DNA of 19,368 nt from Pseudomonadota bacterium (GTDB taxonomy: Bacteria; Pseudomonadota; Alphaproteobacteria; Sphingomonadales; Sphingomonadaceae). The stretch is taken from assembly GCA_023457895.1 (NCBI GenBank), contig JAEXAY010000045.1:1-19368 (forward strand). Reading direction: 5' to 3'. Every line of letters starts with the position of its first letter. Positions within the stretch are counted from its first letter, which is position 1. This document shows positions 7,341 to 15,472 of this stretch, piece by piece. Below the pieces are notes generated by a model that did not search any database, had not been told where the DNA came from, and saw nothing but the letters and a program-made list of their open reading frames with translations. The position numbers and the translations under genes are program-made.

Positions 7341-9320
7341 ATGTCCGACGACCTGTTTGCTGCAACACCTGTCACCATCGCCAATTATGACGCTTCGGCG
7401 ATCGAGGTGCTCGAAGGTCTGGAGCCGGTCCGGCGCCGGCCGGGCATGTATATTGGCGGGATCGATGAACGTGCACTGCACCATCTTGCGGCCGAGGTCA
7501 TCGACAACAGTATGGACGAAGCCGTCGCTGGCCATGCGACACGTATCGAGATCAGCCTGGAAGCCGGCAATCGCCTGACGGTGGTTGACAACGGACGCGG
7601 CATTCCGATCGATCCGCATCCCAAATTTCCGGGCAAGTCGGCGCTTGAAGTCATCATGACCACGCTCCATTCAGGAGGCAAATTCGAGGGCAAAGCTTAT
7701 GCGACTTCGGGCGGTCTTCACGGCGTCGGAATCAGCGTCGTCAACGCGCTGTCAACCGATACAACGGTCGAGGTGGCCCGCAACAAGGAACTGTTCCGGC
7801 AGCGTTTTGCGCGCGGCACGGCGGTTGGTCCGCTGGAAAGGCTGGGTGCCACGCCCAACCGGCGCGGAACCAGCGTCAGCTTTGTACCGGACGCGGAAAT
7901 CTTTGGCGAAACCGCGCGTTTCAAGCCGCAGCGGCTCTACCGCATGGCCCGGTCCAAGGCCTACCTGTTTGCGGGCGTTGAAATCCGCTGGAAATGTGCG
8001 CCGGAACTAATCGGAGACGATACGCCCGCTGAAGCGGTCTTCCAGTTTCCCGGCGGACTTTCCGATCACCTCAAAGATCAATTACAGGGCCGTGAAACCG
8101 TAACGGCAGAGTTTTTCGCTGGTACACAGGAATTTCCGGACGGTGCCGGACGAGTAGAATGGGCGGTTTCTTGGCCGTTATGGTCCGACGGTAGCTATAG
8201 CTGGTATTGCAACACGATCCCGACACCTGACGGAGGGACGCATGAACAGGGATTGCGGGCTGCCCTGACCAAGGGCGTACGCGCGTTTGGCGAACTGATT
8301 GGACAAAAAAAGGCCAAGGACATTACCGCCGAGGACATGATGACCGGGAGCGAACTCATGCTTTCGGTCTTCATTCGCGATCCGCAGTTCCAATCGCAGA
8401 CCAAGGACCGGCTGACCTCGCCGGAGGCCGCGCGCCTCGTTGAAAACGCGATCCGCGATCATTTCGACCATTATCTGTCGGATAATATGGAGCGTGGCAA
8501 GGCGCTGCTCGGTTATGTGCTCGAACGCATGGATGATCGCCTGCGCCGCAAGCAGGAGCGTGAAGTCAAGCGCAAGACGGCTACTTCGGGCCGTAAGCTG
8601 CGCCTGCCAGGCAAACTCACCGACTGCGCTGCGGATGATCCGGAAGGCACCGAACTGTTCATCGTCGAAGGCGATAGCGCAGGCGGCAGTGCCAAGCAGG
8701 CGCGCAATCGCAAGACGCAAGCGATACTGCCGATCCGCGGAAAAATCCTCAATGTCGCCTCGGCCAGTGCCGACAAGATTCGCGCCAACGCGGAAATCGC
8801 CGACCTGATTCAGGCGCTCGGCTGTGGCACGCGTAAGGACTGCAACCCCGATCATCTGCGCTACGAACGGGTTATCATCATGACAGACGCGGATGTCGAT
8901 GGAGCGCATATCGCCACACTGCTGATGACCTTCTTTTTCCAGGAAATGCCTGAACTTGTGCGGCGCGGTCACCTTTACTTGGCCCAGCCTCCACTGTATC
9001 GCCTCACATCGGGCACCCGGAGTCTGTACGCCCGCGACGACAACCATCGCGCGGAGCTCGAACAAACGGTGTTCAAGGGGAAGAAGGTCGAAGTCGGCCG
9101 TTTCAAGGGCCTCGGCGAAATGATGCCGCAACAGCTCAAGGAAACGACGATGAACCCGGACACCCGATCACTGATAAAGATAACATTACCCAAGGAATAT
9201 GAGGAGCGCGCCGGCGTACAGGATCTTGTTCATCGGCTGATGGGTAAAAATCCTGAACACCGGTTTCAGTTTATTCAGGCTAATGCCGCAACGCTCGATG
9301 AGGAGGCGATTGACGCATGA
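7341..9320 (+). CDS. parE: DNA topoisomerase IV subunit B (ParE)
   Basis: 659 residues, full length for ParE. The GHKL ATPase domain shows the catalytic glutamate E52 in AAEVIDNSMDEA, the ATP-lid and binding motifs DNGRGIP (83-89) and GGLHGVG (124-130), and the QTK motif (QSQTKDRL, 351-358). The TOPRIM domain has EGDSAGGS (443-450) and the metal-binding DADVDG (516-521), then a C-terminal end LGEMMPQQLKETTMNP typical of the type II B subunits. Together with ParC, encoded elsewhere, it decatenates daughter chromosomes in the cytoplasm. ParE rather than GyrB is preferred because of the shorter length, the start NYDASAIEVLEGLEPVRRRP and the sphingomonad-like sequence. It probably begins without a 5' leader; the stop overlaps the next gene by ATGA. 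Confidence 0.94.
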   Translation: MSDDLFAATPVTIANYDASAIEVLEGLEPVRRRPGMYIGGIDERALHHLAAEVIDNSMDEAVAGHATRIEISLEAGNRLTVVDNGRGIPIDPHPKFPGKSALEVIMTTLHSGGKFEGKAYATSGGLHGVGISVVNALSTDTTVEVARNKELFRQRFARGTAVGPLERLGATPNRRGTSVSFVPDAEIFGETARFKPQRLYRMARSKAYLFAGVEIRWKCAPELIGDDTPAEAVFQFPGGLSDHLKDQLQGRETVTAEFFAGTQEFPDGAGRVEWAVSWPLWSDGSYSWYCNTIPTPDGGTHEQGLRAALTKGVRAFGELIGQKKAKDITAEDMMTGSELMLSVFIRDPQFQSQTKDRLTSPEAARLVENAIRDHFDHYLSDNMERGKALLGYVLERMDDRLRRKQEREVKRKTATSGRKLRLPGKLTDCAADDPEGTELFIVEGDSAGGSAKQARNRKTQAILPIRGKILNVASASADKIRANAEIADLIQALGCGTRKDCNPDHLRYERVIIMTDADVDGAHIATLLMTFFFQEMPELVRRGHLYLAQPPLYRLTSGTRSLYARDDNHRAELEQTVFKGKKVEVGRFKGLGEMMPQQLKETTMNPDTRSLIKITLPKEYEERAGVQDLVHRLMGKNPEHRFQFIQANAATLDEEAIDA

Positions 9321-9793
9321 AATATCTTCCCTTGTTACTGCTCCCCCTGACCCTCGCCGCCTGCAGTTCACCCGCGCCGGAAAATCCGGGGACAGACACT
9401 GCAGCGACCGATACGACCCCGGCCGAAGCGCCGGCGCAACCCGCAACGGATACCACCACGGCCGCTCCGGCTCCCGGAGGGGCCACCAGCCTGGCCGCTT
9501 CCGCACCGCCGGCTGCCAAGATTTGCCTGACCTGCCACAAGGTCGACAAGGGCGCAGGAAACACCATCGGTCCCAATCTTTTCGGGATGTTTGGACAAAA
9601 ATCCGGACAGGTGGCTGGCTATGCCTATACGGAAGCGAACAAGAACTCAGGCCACGTCTGGGATGAGCCCACACTCGACAAATATCTGACCGCGCCGATG
9701 AAGGACATGCCCGGTACCAAGATGGCTTTTGCCGGTTATCCCGATGCGGCGAAACGCAAGGAAGTCATCGATTGGATGAAAACCTTGAAATAA
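9317..9793 (+). CDS. Lipoprotein class I cytochrome c
   Basis: 158 residues. The N-terminus MKYLPLLLLPLTLAAC is a lipoprotein signal with lipobox LAAC and modified cysteine C16. A Pro/Ala/Thr-rich tether of about 50 residues follows. The heme domain has C70-L-T-C73-H74 and the sixth ligand methionine M136 in MPGTKMAF, with GPNLFGMFG and YAYTEANKNSG in between, matching small mitochondrial-type (class I) cytochromes c of alphaproteobacteria. It is likely a membrane-anchored periplasmic electron carrier between the bc1 complex and a terminal oxidase. ATG 9317 lies in an ATGA overlap with parE and has AGGAGG upstream at 9301-9306, so expression is coupled to the topoisomerase gene, an unexpected functional pairing. 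Confidence 0.93.
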   Translation: MKYLPLLLLPLTLAACSSPAPENPGTDTAATDTTPAEAPAQPATDTTTAAPAPGGATSLAASAPPAAKICLTCHKVDKGAGNTIGPNLFGMFGQKSGQVAGYAYTEANKNSGHVWDEPTLDKYLTAPMKDMPGTKMAFAGYPDAAKRKEVIDWMKTLK

Positions 9794-9806
9794 AAGACAG
9801 GCTTAT

Positions 9807-11129
9807 ATGAAGATATCCCGGCCTGCACTGCTCCTCCTGGCTCTATTTAACCTGGCGAGCAACTGGCCGGGCATCGCCTCTGCACAATCCGCTTCTGCTG
9901 CCGCAGCGATAGCGGACGAGGCCGCTGATATGCGCGGGCAAGATCTGCTCGCGGTTTTGCGTGGCGGAGATGTCGGCCCGCAGGTTTTCCATCCGACATT
10001 CCTCAAAGAAGTACCGGCAAACAAGGTGCGGGAAATTGCCGATTCCATGCGCGCCCAATATGGGCAGCCGATCAAGATCATTCGTACGGACCGGAAAAAC
10101 GCGCATCAGGCGAGCATTTATGTCGAGTATGAAAGAGCGACGGCGCGGCTTGATGTGACCTTATCGGATGGCACTGAGGGATCGCGCGTAACCGGGCTTT
10201 TTATCAGCGACATCCAGCTCAAAGGCGACAGTATCGACGCGGTCCTGAGGGATATGCAGCAGTTGCCCGGAACGACTGCGATCGGTGTGTGGCGCGTGAC
10301 GGCGACGGGGCTAGAACCGCTCTCGACCTGGAATGCCGGAAAAATGATGGCAGTCGGATCGTCCTTCAAACTAGCCGTTCTCGCAGCGCTCGATGCCGAT
10401 ATCCGGGCCGGAAAGCGCCGCTGGAGCGATGTCGTGCCGCTCACCCACAAGTCGCTGCCGTCGGGTCAGACCCAAAATTGGCCCGATCGCGCGCCGATGA
10501 CGTTGCACAGTCTTGCCACGCTGATGATTTCGATCAGCGACAATAGTGCGACCGATACCCTGCTACATTATCTTGGCCGCGCGCACGTCGATGGCTTTTT
10601 AAAGCAGAACCGCATTGTTTCCGAATTGCGCCACCCGACATTATCGACGCTTGAAGCTTTCGTGCTGAAAGAGCCGGGCCAGGCCGCGTTGCGCCGGCAA
10701 TGGGATACGGGGGACTACGCTAGCCGCGTCAAACTGCTTCAGGAAAACCAGCAACTCTGGTCGCTTGGCAGCATCAAGGCCGCGATGATGGCGGGCAAGC
10801 CTCAATCGATCGCTACGGTAGAATGGTTTTATTCGGCCGAAGAAATGGCGCACCTTCTCCAATGGTTGTCCGTGAACGGTAGTCCGGAAGCATTGGCGAT
10901 CATGGCAATCAATCCCGGCATCGCCCCCAGCCAGCGCTCAGACTGGGAATATGCTGGCTACAAGGGCGGATCGGAAACAGGCGTAATTGCGATGAACTAC
11001 CTGCTGACCGACCAGCGGGGGCAAAAATTTGCGGTTTCCGCAGCCTGGAATAATTCTGCTGCGGCTGTAGCGGACGATACATTCTTTCAACTGGTGGGCC
11101 GGGTGACCAGTCTTTTGATAAAACGCTGA
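9807..11129 (+). CDS. Secreted serine beta-lactamase-like hydrolase with extra N-terminal domain
   Basis: 440 residues. A signal peptide (1-26, cut after ASA) directs it to the periplasm. Residues about 40-140 form a separate small domain (LLAVLRGGDVGPQVFHPTFL onward) of the kind seen in front of some hydrolases. The C-terminal domain has class A beta-lactamase/PBP-like motifs in order: S185-S-F-K188 (SxxK), S244-D-N246 (SDN) and K386-G-G388 (KTG equivalent). I do not see the ExxLN omega-loop motif that class A enzymes use for deacylation, so it may be a penicillin-binding or esterase-like hydrolase rather than a resistance enzyme. It starts 13 bases after the cytochrome gene, in one run with parE. 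Its stop touches the stop of the convergent lysR gene with no base between. Confidence 0.88.
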   Translation: MKISRPALLLLALFNLASNWPGIASAQSASAAAAIADEAADMRGQDLLAVLRGGDVGPQVFHPTFLKEVPANKVREIADSMRAQYGQPIKIIRTDRKNAHQASIYVEYERATARLDVTLSDGTEGSRVTGLFISDIQLKGDSIDAVLRDMQQLPGTTAIGVWRVTATGLEPLSTWNAGKMMAVGSSFKLAVLAALDADIRAGKRRWSDVVPLTHKSLPSGQTQNWPDRAPMTLHSLATLMISISDNSATDTLLHYLGRAHVDGFLKQNRIVSELRHPTLSTLEAFVLKEPGQAALRRQWDTGDYASRVKLLQENQQLWSLGSIKAAMMAGKPQSIATVEWFYSAEEMAHLLQWLSVNGSPEALAIMAINPGIAPSQRSDWEYAGYKGGSETGVIAMNYLLTDQRGQKFAVSAAWNNSAAAVADDTFFQLVGRVTSLLIKR

Positions 11130-11924
11130 TCAGGCCGTCATCGCGGCGACGAACGCCTGCACCTTTTTCTGCCGCCATTGGGGTGTCGGCGCGATCAGCC
11201 AATAGGCGAGTTCGTGCGGCTGGCCGTTGTCGAGCGCCTCCACTCTTCCGCTCGCGATGTCCGCTTCAGCAAGTAAATGCGGGACAACCGCCCTGCCCAG
11301 GCCATTCGCGGCAGCATCAATCGCCAGCCCTGCGTCGGCAAGCCGGAGCGATGCGGCATCGCCATCGCTGGACGGCGATCCAGGCCAGCCGATCAATGTG
11401 CCGCCGGCTGCACCCGGCGCCGCAACTGTCACGAAGGCACCGTCGGCCAGCTTCACCCCTTCATGTTCGCCGGGCCCTTCCGCAAGCCGGATGGCAATAT
11501 CGAGGTTGGCTTCGGTAAAATCGATCGCGCTGTCGCCGGAAAGCAGGTGAAACCGGACATCCGGATCTGTCCGCCCAAAGTCGGCGAGGCGGGACGCAAG
11601 CCACTTGGCGGTAAAGTCGCGCGGCGCGGCAATAGTCAGCGACTTGGAAGACTGCCCCGCCTGGATCGCACGAACCGACTCCTCGAACATCAGGAATCCA
11701 GCCCGGAGCGGGTCGAGCCCAGCCTCGGCTTCCGGGGTAAGCTCAAGCCCCTTTGTCGTCCGGCGGAACAACACCACCCCCAGCATGTCTTCCAGCGCAC
11801 GGATCTGCTGACCGACCGCAGCAGGAGTCACCGCAAGTTCATCAGCCGCCCGCGTGAAGCTCAGATGCCGCGCCGCTGCATCCAGCACGCGCAAGGCGTT
11901 CAGGGGGAGCATGGTCCTTTTCAT
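11130..11924 (-). CDS. Short LysR-family transcriptional regulator (GcvA-like)
   Basis: 264 residues from ATG 11924. The N-terminal winged helix is unmistakable: LNALRVLDAAARHLSFTRAA, DELAVTPAAVGQQIRALEDM, LGVVLFRRTTKG, in the style of GcvA. The effector domain begins near residue 85 (KSLTIAAPRDFTAKWLASRL) and contains FTEANLDIAIRLAEG, but the stretch between about residues 170 and 215 is compressed (GAAGGTLIGWPGSPSSDGD) compared with the roughly 300-residue norm. An upstream in-frame ATG at 11957 would overlap apaG and lacks family likeness, so I prefer 11924; ATG 11912 is a third option. It is the last gene of a leuB-metZ-apaG-lysR run, ten bases after apaG. The effector and targets are unknown; the convergent hydrolase is an obvious candidate, without direct evidence. 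Confidence 0.87.
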   Translation of the reverse strand: MKRTMLPLNALRVLDAAARHLSFTRAADELAVTPAAVGQQIRALEDMLGVVLFRRTTKGLELTPEAEAGLDPLRAGFLMFEESVRAIQAGQSSKSLTIAAPRDFTAKWLASRLADFGRTDPDVRFHLLSGDSAIDFTEANLDIAIRLAEGPGEHEGVKLADGAFVTVAAPGAAGGTLIGWPGSPSSDGDAASLRLADAGLAIDAAANGLGRAVVPHLLAEADIASGRVEALDNGQPHELAYWLIAPTPQWRQKKVQAFVAAMTA

Positions 11925-11934
11925 GGGAAAAGCC

Positions 11935-12351
11935 CTATTGCGCGACCAACGGTGCAACCAGCGGAAACTGCGGGATGATCACCTCAAACCGCTCGCCATC
12001 CTCGCCCGCCATCATGTAGAAACCCGCCATCGATCCACTAGGCGTCGCAAGCGGGCATCCCGACACATAGTCATAGGCCTTGCCCGGCATGATCACCGGC
12101 TGTTCGCCGATAACCCCTTCCCCTTCGACCAGATGCAGCGCGCCCCGTCCATCGGTAATGCGCCAGCTGCGCGTGAGCAGCTGGATGACGTCATCCCGCT
12201 GATTCTCGATCCGGATATGATAGGCCCAAAACCAGCGGCCCTTGTCCGGCTCCGACTGATCGGACAGATAGCTCACCGATACGCGCACCATCACGCCCCC
12301 GGTTTCGGCCGAGAACGGAAAAAGTGTGTCAGCGTAGGTCGATGATTCCAT
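11935..12351 (-). CDS. apaG: ApaG-domain protein (Co2+/Mg2+ efflux protein ApaG)
   Basis: 138 residues covering one full ApaG domain (fibronectin type III-like beta sandwich): VRVSVSYLSDQSEPDKGRWF, WAYHIRIENQRDDVIQLLTR, WRITDGRG, VEGEGVIGEQPVIMPGKAYD, YVSGCPLATPSGSMAGFYMM. In enterobacteria apaG lies in the ksgA-apaH operon and has been linked to divalent-cation resistance; the molecular role remains unclear, and the same fold occurs in eukaryotic F-box and polymerase-associated proteins. Here it stands 15 bases after metZ and 10 before lysR on the same strand. The ATG 12351 has GGAG only one base away, an unusually short spacing. Confidence 0.94.
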   Translation of the reverse strand: MESSTYADTLFPFSAETGGVMVRVSVSYLSDQSEPDKGRWFWAYHIRIENQRDDVIQLLTRSWRITDGRGALHLVEGEGVIGEQPVIMPGKAYDYVSGCPLATPSGSMAGFYMMAGEDGERFEVIIPQFPLVAPLVAQ

Positions 12352-12366
12352 GCTCCAATGATGACC

Positions 12367-13575
12367 CTAAAGGCCGATGCGCGTCAATGCCTGATCCAGA
12401 TCGGCAATGATATCTTCCGGGTCTTCTAAGCCTACATTGAAGCGCAACATATCTTCGGTAATGCCGACATCCAGCCGTGCTTCTTCACTCATGCTGAAAT
12501 GGGTGGTTGAAGAAGGATGCGTCATCAGGCTGCGCGAATCACCGATGTTGTTCGAGATGTCGATAAGTTCGAGCGCATCGAGCAGACCATGAGCTTCCTT
12601 GCGCCCGCCGCCCAGAAGGAGCGACATGATAGGTCCGGCCGCGGCCATCTGCCGCATCGCCAGTTCATGATGTGGGTGGCTGGGTAGGCCGGGATAAAGT
12701 ACCGATCTGACCCGCCCCTCCAGAAATTGAGCTACTTTCAGCGCATTTTCACTCTGCCGTTTTGCGCGCAGGTCGAGCGTTTCCAAACCTTTCAACACTA
12801 CCCAGGCATTGAACGGGCTGAGATTGGTGCCGACATTGCGGTGAAACGGCAGGATCTTTTCGGTCATTATCTGTTCACTCGAACAGATGGCTCCCGCCAG
12901 CACCCGCCCCTGGCCATCCATCAACTTGGTTGCGCTGTAACAGACGACGTCGGCGCCAAGGTCCATAGGTCGCTGTAACGCGCTGGTGGCAAAAGCGTTA
13001 TCGACCACCGACACGATCCCATGTTGCCGTGCAATCGCACAGATGGCTTCGATATCGGCAATCTGCATGGACGGGTTGGCCGGTGTTTCAAAGAAAAACA
13101 GTTTGGTGTTGGACCGGACAGCATCTTCCCACTGCTGCGTATCATGCGCATCGACCAAGGTGACGTCGATCTTGTAGCGGGGGAATAAATTGTCCGTGAG
13201 CCAGCGGTTGGAACCGAACATGATCTTGCCCGCGACAAGGTGATCGCCAGCGGAAAGCTGCGACAAGAGCGCAACGGTCATTGCCGCCATGCCCGTCGCG
13301 GTAGCGCGGCACGCCTCGGCGCCATCCATCAGCGCAATGCGCTCCTCGAGCATCTGCGTGGTCGGGTTCTGTAACCGCGAATAGGTCATGCCCGGCTGTT
13401 CACCGCGAAAGCGCGCGGCGGCATCCTCGGCGCAATCATAGCTGTAGCCCGAAGTCATGAAGATCGCTTCGGACGTTTCACCATATTCGCTGCGCGCGGT
13501 TCCCCCGCGTACGGCCAAGGTCGCCGGTTTCCACTTGCGGGTGATGCTGCGGTCCTGTCCAGTTCTGCGCTTCAT
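12367..13575 (-). CDS. metZ: O-succinylhomoserine sulfhydrylase (MetZ)
   Basis: 402 residues, a complete Cys/Met-metabolism PLP enzyme. Visible landmarks are YSRLQNPTTQMLEERIALMD (about 65-84), ATATGMAAMT for cofactor phosphate binding, FFETPANPSMQIADI, D192 in VVDNAFAT, the PLP lysine K217 in VCYSATKLMDGQGR, and DSRSLMTHPSSTTH near the C-terminus. The start KPATLAVRGGTARSEYGETS and the VLAGAI after the lysine are typical of MetZ rather than cystathionine gamma-synthase. It makes homocysteine directly from O-succinylhomoserine and sulfide, in the cytoplasm, for methionine synthesis. Its ATG overlaps the leuB stop (13572-13575), so the leucine and methionine genes are translationally coupled. 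Confidence 0.93.
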   Translation of the reverse strand: MKRRTGQDRSITRKWKPATLAVRGGTARSEYGETSEAIFMTSGYSYDCAEDAAARFRGEQPGMTYSRLQNPTTQMLEERIALMDGAEACRATATGMAAMTVALLSQLSAGDHLVAGKIMFGSNRWLTDNLFPRYKIDVTLVDAHDTQQWEDAVRSNTKLFFFETPANPSMQIADIEAICAIARQHGIVSVVDNAFATSALQRPMDLGADVVCYSATKLMDGQGRVLAGAICSSEQIMTEKILPFHRNVGTNLSPFNAWVVLKGLETLDLRAKRQSENALKVAQFLEGRVRSVLYPGLPSHPHHELAMRQMAAAGPIMSLLLGGGRKEAHGLLDALELIDISNNIGDSRSLMTHPSSTTHFSMSEEARLDVGITEDMLRFNVGLEDPEDIIADLDQALTRIGL

Positions 13576-14636
13576 GCGTTCAGCGCGGCAAGCACCGCGT
13601 CTCCCATTTCAAAGGTTGAAAGGTTTCCTCCGAGGTCGCCACTGCGCGCCCCGTTGGCAAGCGCCGCCGAAACCGCCGCTTCGACACGCGCGGCGGCCTG
13701 CTCCTGTTTCAGCGAATAGCGCAGCATCGTCGCCAACGACAGGATCATGCCGAGCGGATTGGCCTTGCCTTGACCGGCAATGTCGGGCGCGGACCCGTGA
13801 ATGGGTTCATAAAGCCCCTGCCCCTTGCTGTTGAGCGACGCGCTCGGCAGCAGGCCGATCGAACCAACGCACATGCTCGCCTGATCGGACAGGATGTCGC
13901 CGAACAGGTTGCCCGTGACAATCGTATCGAACTGGCCGGGATTGCGCACCAACTGCATCGCCGCGTTATCGACATACATGTGACTCAATGAGACATCGGG
14001 ATAATTGCGCGCGGTTTCGATCATCACGTCGCGCCATAACTGCGAAGTTTCCAGGACATTGGCCTTGTCGACCGAGCATAGCTTCGGCTGTTTGGCCTGA
14101 CCGGCGCGCGAAATCGCGGTTTCGAAGCCAATCTTCGCGATAGCCGCGACCTCGTCCTCGTCATAGGACATGACGTCGTAACCTTCACGGCGGCCCGAAG
14201 CGGTGGTGCGCATCCCCTTTTCGCCGAAATAGACGTCACCGTTCAGTTCGCGCACAATCACCATGTCGATTTCCCGCGCAATCTCGGGCCGTAGCGCGGA
14301 TGCATCGGCCAGTTCGGGAAAGAGCTTGGCAGGGCGCAGGTTGGCAAAGAGGCCCAGCGCCTTTCGCAGGCCAAGGATCGCCTGCTCAGGACGCAGATGC
14401 CGCTCTAGTGCATCGCAATCGGGATCACCCACCGCGCCGAACAGGATCGCGTCTGCCCTTTCCGCGATCGCAAGCGTTTCGGGTGGAAGCGGGTGCCCTT
14501 CTGCCTTGTACGCCGCGCCACCGACCAGCGCGCTTTCGGTTTGCACGTCCGGCAGTCCCAGCGCATCCAGCACCCGCACCGCTTCGACCATGATCTCCGG
14601 CCCGATGCCGTCCCCCGCGAGCAAGGCTATCTTCAT
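13572..14636 (-). CDS. leuB: 3-isopropylmalate dehydrogenase (LeuB)
   Basis: 354 residues, normal LeuB length. The N-terminal GDGIGPEI (9-16), substrate arginines R91, R101 and R129 (in LRKALGLFANLRPAK and VIVRELNGD), Y136, K191, and the metal-binding aspartates D223, D247 and D251 (YVDNAAMQL, LFGDILSDQASM) are all present. The NAD-specific loop near the end reads YEPIHGSAPDIAGQGKANPL. The enzyme oxidises and decarboxylates 3-isopropylmalate in leucine synthesis. It heads a minus-strand run leuB-metZ-apaG-lysR. A purine-rich GGGATAGAG precedes the ATG. The 101-base gap upstream holds the likely promoter. Confidence 0.96.
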   Translation of the reverse strand: MKIALLAGDGIGPEIMVEAVRVLDALGLPDVQTESALVGGAAYKAEGHPLPPETLAIAERADAILFGAVGDPDCDALERHLRPEQAILGLRKALGLFANLRPAKLFPELADASALRPEIAREIDMVIVRELNGDVYFGEKGMRTTASGRREGYDVMSYDEDEVAAIAKIGFETAISRAGQAKQPKLCSVDKANVLETSQLWRDVMIETARNYPDVSLSHMYVDNAAMQLVRNPGQFDTIVTGNLFGDILSDQASMCVGSIGLLPSASLNSKGQGLYEPIHGSAPDIAGQGKANPLGMILSLATMLRYSLKQEQAAARVEAAVSAALANGARSGDLGGNLSTFEMGDAVLAALNA

Positions 14637-14689
14637 CTCTATCCCGACTCCAATCCTTCAGTGACGCCGCGTGCCTAGCCGGAAATGCT

Positions 14690-14718
14690 ATATTTCCCCA
14701 AGCTATTTTGCACTGCAA
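14690..14718 (-). promoter_or_regulatory. Possible leuB promoter overlapping an 11-bp palindrome
   Basis: On the minus strand TTGCAG (complement of 14713-14718) is followed after 17-18 bases by the A/T-rich AAATATA (around 14689-14695), which could serve as -35 and -10. TTGCAGTGCAA (14708-14718) is palindromic around one base and overlaps the -35 box. The rest of the 101-base gap between recO and leuB shows no gene. This is weak evidence for a promoter. Confidence 0.3.
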
Positions 14719-14737
14719 TATGATTTGGATACCAGAC

Positions 14738-15472
14738 TCAACCAAGTGCGCGGCGGAATCGGTCGACGAGCCGTCCACGCGCGTCGAACAACGGCGCGGC
14801 GCGTTCGTTGAACAGGCTCGCTTCGAGAAAATGTCCGGTGAGCCGAAGGCCGTCGACAATATCCGGCACGCGCGCCGGAACGGTAGCGGTCAGAAATGCG
14901 GGAAGCGGCAACAGGCGCTTTTCGTAGCCTCGTGCAGCAGCTCGTGATACCGCCTGATGGCTCTTGGGGCTGACATAGGCGAGGTCCTCCTCGCTGCCGG
15001 TTACAACGCACTGGCTCAAATCAGGCGCAAAGCCGAGCCGGGCGAGCAGCAGATATTCGTAGCGCACCAGCGCGGCGCCCCACCCCCGCGCGGCGGGCGC
15101 AGCCTCAATTGCATCGAGCAGGCCGCCAAGCGCATAGTAAAGACCGGGATAGGGCTGTTCTTCCGGAAGGGCCGCGGCAGTCAGTGCGCACCCCCAGGCA
15201 ATCGCATCGGCCGCAATCGGTTCGCCAAGAATTGGCGCGCGGCTGTGAACAAGTTCCACTGTCAGCGCCGCGAGCTGCTCAGCGGTGCGGGCGCGAAACT
15301 CAGCCTGGACGAGGTTGGAGGGGATCAGCACCGGACGCAACGCGCGCGATCGCCCTCCCCGCACATAACCAGCTATCAGACCTGCTTCCTCGGTCAGCGC
15401 GCGCACGATCGCGCCATGTTCGCCATGGCTGCGTACCGAACAGATGATGGCCCGCGCTGCGAGGCTAGCCAT
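14738..15472 (-). CDS. recO: DNA repair protein RecO
   Basis: 244 residues. The N-terminal OB-fold domain carries ARAIICSVRSHGEHGAIVRA, EAGLIAGYVRGGRSRALRPV and LIPSNLVQAEF, and the helical C-terminal domain has LVRYEYLLLARLGFAPDLSQ, CVVTGSEEDLAYVSPKSHQA and DGLRLTGHFLEASLF, the alphaproteobacterial RecO pattern. RecO works with RecF and RecR to load RecA on SSB-coated single-stranded DNA. Only one cysteine remains in the region where many RecO proteins have a four-cysteine zinc site, as is usual in this lineage. The start overlaps the uvrC stop by eight bases, making uvrC-recO a repair operon. Confidence 0.94.
   Translation of the reverse strand: MASLAARAIICSVRSHGEHGAIVRALTEEAGLIAGYVRGGRSRALRPVLIPSNLVQAEFRARTAEQLAALTVELVHSRAPILGEPIAADAIAWGCALTAAALPEEQPYPGLYYALGGLLDAIEAAPAARGWGAALVRYEYLLLARLGFAPDLSQCVVTGSEEDLAYVSPKSHQAVSRAAARGYEKRLLPLPAFLTATVPARVPDIVDGLRLTGHFLEASLFNERAAPLFDARGRLVDRFRRALG

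Noticed and set aside
6409..7368. Upstream extension of the permease frame on the minus strand
   Set aside because: It runs antisense to gcrA and lacks membrane or ABC-2 features; the start at 6408 has a ribosome-binding site.
8178..9131. 317-codon open frame antisense to parE
   Set aside because: It is a shadow of a conserved coding gene with intact active-site motifs.
13457..14664. Several plus-strand open frames opposite leuB and metZ
   Set aside because: They are Arg/Ser/Pro-rich shadows without domains or ribosome-binding sites.
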